Assembly (NCBI GenBank): GCA_022508685.1
Contig: JAFLUS010000107.1
Span: forward strand, 1 to 6,756
Origin: Prevotellaceae bacterium
GTDB lineage: Bacteria > Bacteroidota > Bacteroidia > Bacteroidales > Bacteroidaceae
Reading direction: 5' to 3'
Length of the DNA stretch: 6,756 bases
Below the pieces are notes generated by a model, which was not told the origin of the DNA, ran no database searches, and saw only the letters and a list, made by a program, of their open reading frames with translations. This document shows, piece by piece, positions 5,782-6,756 of this stretch (the stretch's first letter is position 1; each line of letters starts with the position of its first letter). A program made the translations under genes and the position numbers.

Positions 5782-6756
5782 CACAGGGCTCCATGCCATG
5801 GCGCAACGTGAAGAGATTGTATGCGGCACGTCCCATACAGACTCTTCACGTTTTTTGTCCGACACAACGGCGCCGCCCACGCTCGTTGTGCTGCTCGGCC
5901 CCACAGCCGTCGGCAAGACCGCACTCAGTCTGCAACTCGCGCAACGACTCTCGTGCCCAATCATTTCGGCAGACTCTCGGCAGATTTACAAAGGCATTTC
6001 CATTGGAACGGCAGCACCGACGCCCGACGAACTGGCACAGGTGAAGCACTATTTCGTTCACCAACTCGAACTGGATGCCTACTATAGCGCCGCGCAGTAC
6101 GAAACCGACGTGCTCCGTCTGCTTGCCGATGCACCCCGTCCGTTCCACCTCCTTTCCGGTGGCAGCATGATGTATATCGACGCCGTCTGCAATGGTATAG
6201 ACGACATTCCGACCGTCGATGCCGACACCCGCGCCCTGCTGCACCACCGACTGCAAACCGAAGGCCTCGCCCCGCTTGCCGACGAACTGCGGCTGCTCGA
6301 CCCCGAGTACTACGCCGTCGTCGACGTGAAAAATCCCAAGCGCATCGTCCACGCCCTCGAAATCTGCTACATGACCGGCCGCACCTTCACCTCCTTCCGT
6401 CGCGGCGCCGTGAAGCAACGTCCGTTCCGCATCGTCAAAATCGGACTCAACCGCTCCCGTGCCAACCTGTTCGACCGCATCAATCAGCGCGTCGACCAAA
6501 TGATGCAAGCCGGTCTGCTCGACGAAGTGCGCCGTGTCTACCCTCTGCGCCACCTCAATTCCCTCAACACCGTCGGTTACAAAGAACTCTTCCGCGTGCT
6601 CGACGGCGAATGGGAACTCCCGATGGCCGTCGAACGCATCAAGAAGAACACCCGCGTTTATGCGAAAAAACAACTGACGTGGTTCAGTCACGACACCGCC
6701 ATTCACTGGCTCAACCTCGACGAACTCACCACCGACGAAGCCTTGCAGCAAATCCT
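5765..6756 (+). CDS. miaA: tRNA dimethylallyltransferase MiaA, 3' end cut by window edge
   Basis: MiaA transfers a dimethylallyl group to N6 of A37 in tRNAs reading codons that start with U. The frame runs open to the window edge, giving 330 codons from 5765. Counting from there: P-loop GPTAVGKT (45-52), [10 protein letters not shown] (68-77) with Asp70, GTAAPT (81-86), [11 protein letters not shown] (131-141, Ser where E. coli has Thr), [11 protein letters not shown] (190-200), NTVGYKEL (268-275) and the C-terminal QLTWF (303-307). Only a few residues are likely missing. The start is uncertain. The ATG at 5765 overlaps the previous gene by 17 bases and lies just after an in-frame TAG (5753-5755); another ATG is at 5798 and a TTG at 5855. 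Residues 1-37 resemble nothing in the family and cover a terminator-like hairpin, so the true start may be 5855 or another non-ATG codon close to the P-loop. Confidence 0.93.
   Translation, partial: MANPIDTGLHAMAQREEIVCGTSHTDSSRFLSDTTAPPTLVVLLGPTAVGKTALSLQLAQRLSCPIISADSRQIYKGISIGTAAPTPDELAQVKHYFVHQLELDAYYSAAQYETDVLRLLADAPRPFHLLSGGSMMYIDAVCNGIDDIPTVDADTRALLHHRLQTEGLAPLADELRLLDPEYYAVVDVKNPKRIVHALEICYMTGRTFTSFRRGAVKQRPFRIVKIGLNRSRANLFDRINQRVDQMMQAGLLDEVRRVYPLRHLNSLNTVGYKELFRVLDGEWELPMAVERIKKNTRVYAKKQLTWFSHDTAIHWLNLDELTTDEALQQI
5805..5856 (+). terminator. Intrinsic terminator-like hairpin before the MiaA core
   Basis: Bases 5805-5815 (AACGTGAAGAG) pair perfectly with 5842-5852. One A-A mismatch (5816/5841) and a G-U pair (5817/5840) follow, then TGTATG (5818-5823) pairs with CATACA (5834-5839). 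The 10-base loop is 5824-5833. Six T (5851-5856) follow directly, two of which can pair with the A's at the base. This is a textbook rho-independent shape. It begins 24 bases after the stop of the pRiA4b-like gene and so would end the lpx operon transcript, yet it lies within the 5' open frame of miaA. It may terminate, or act as an attenuator limiting miaA. Confidence 0.7.

Noticed and set aside
5846..6751. A 301-codon minus-strand frame opposite miaA
   Set aside because: In register with miaA, whose P-loop and other motifs show that the plus strand is the coding one.

Overview
The window looks like chromosomal DNA of a member of the Bacteroidota, order Bacteroidales, most likely Prevotella or a close relative. 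Four things point there: lpxC and fabZ are fused in one reading frame, the lipid A genes are ordered lpxD - lpxC/fabZ - lpxA, the best promoter has a TAnnTTTG -7 box instead of a sigma-70 -10 box, and the genes start without Shine-Dalgarno sequences, often after A/T-rich leaders. The genus is a guess from sequence feel; the phylum is well supported.

Left part, 1-2007, is visibly A/T-rich and reads as accessory DNA. Positions 1-464 hold no gene I can support, but do hold a perfect 21-base palindrome (77-97), a possible promoter (290-319), a leader inverted repeat (351-397) and four copies of ATTAAAT directly before a start codon. Next is a 414-residue protein (465-1709) with an N-terminal membrane segment, a lysine-rich helical region I cannot name, an acidic linker, and a C-terminal agmatine/peptidyl-arginine deiminase-fold domain with all main catalytic residues. 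Behind it are two back-to-back RNA hairpins (1726-1807), then an A/T-rich stretch ending in a clear Bacteroidota promoter (1947-1980).

Right part, 2008-6756, is G/C-richer, tightly packed and all on the plus strand: lpxD (2008-3051), lpxC/fabZ fusion (3057-4439), lpxA (4447-5220), a 184-residue protein of the plasmid pRiA4b ORF-3-like type with an acidic tail (5227-5781), and miaA, which runs off the right edge. Gaps between the first four are 5, 7 and 6 bases, so they are almost certainly one transcript. LpxA, LpxC and LpxD carry out the first three dedicated steps of lipid A synthesis. FabZ acts on the same (R)-3-hydroxyacyl-ACP pool that LpxA and LpxD draw on, so the fusion ties the fatty-acid/lipid A branch point together. 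MiaA modifies tRNA and has no direct link to lipid A.

The most interesting observations are a strong intrinsic-terminator-like hairpin (5805-5856) inside the open frame just before the MiaA P-loop, which makes the miaA start uncertain and suggests termination or attenuation there, and the membrane-anchored deiminase with an unassigned N-terminal region in an A/T-rich stretch. I found no CRISPR array, insertion sequence, tRNA or rRNA. I see candidates, but no convincing complete new multi-gene system.
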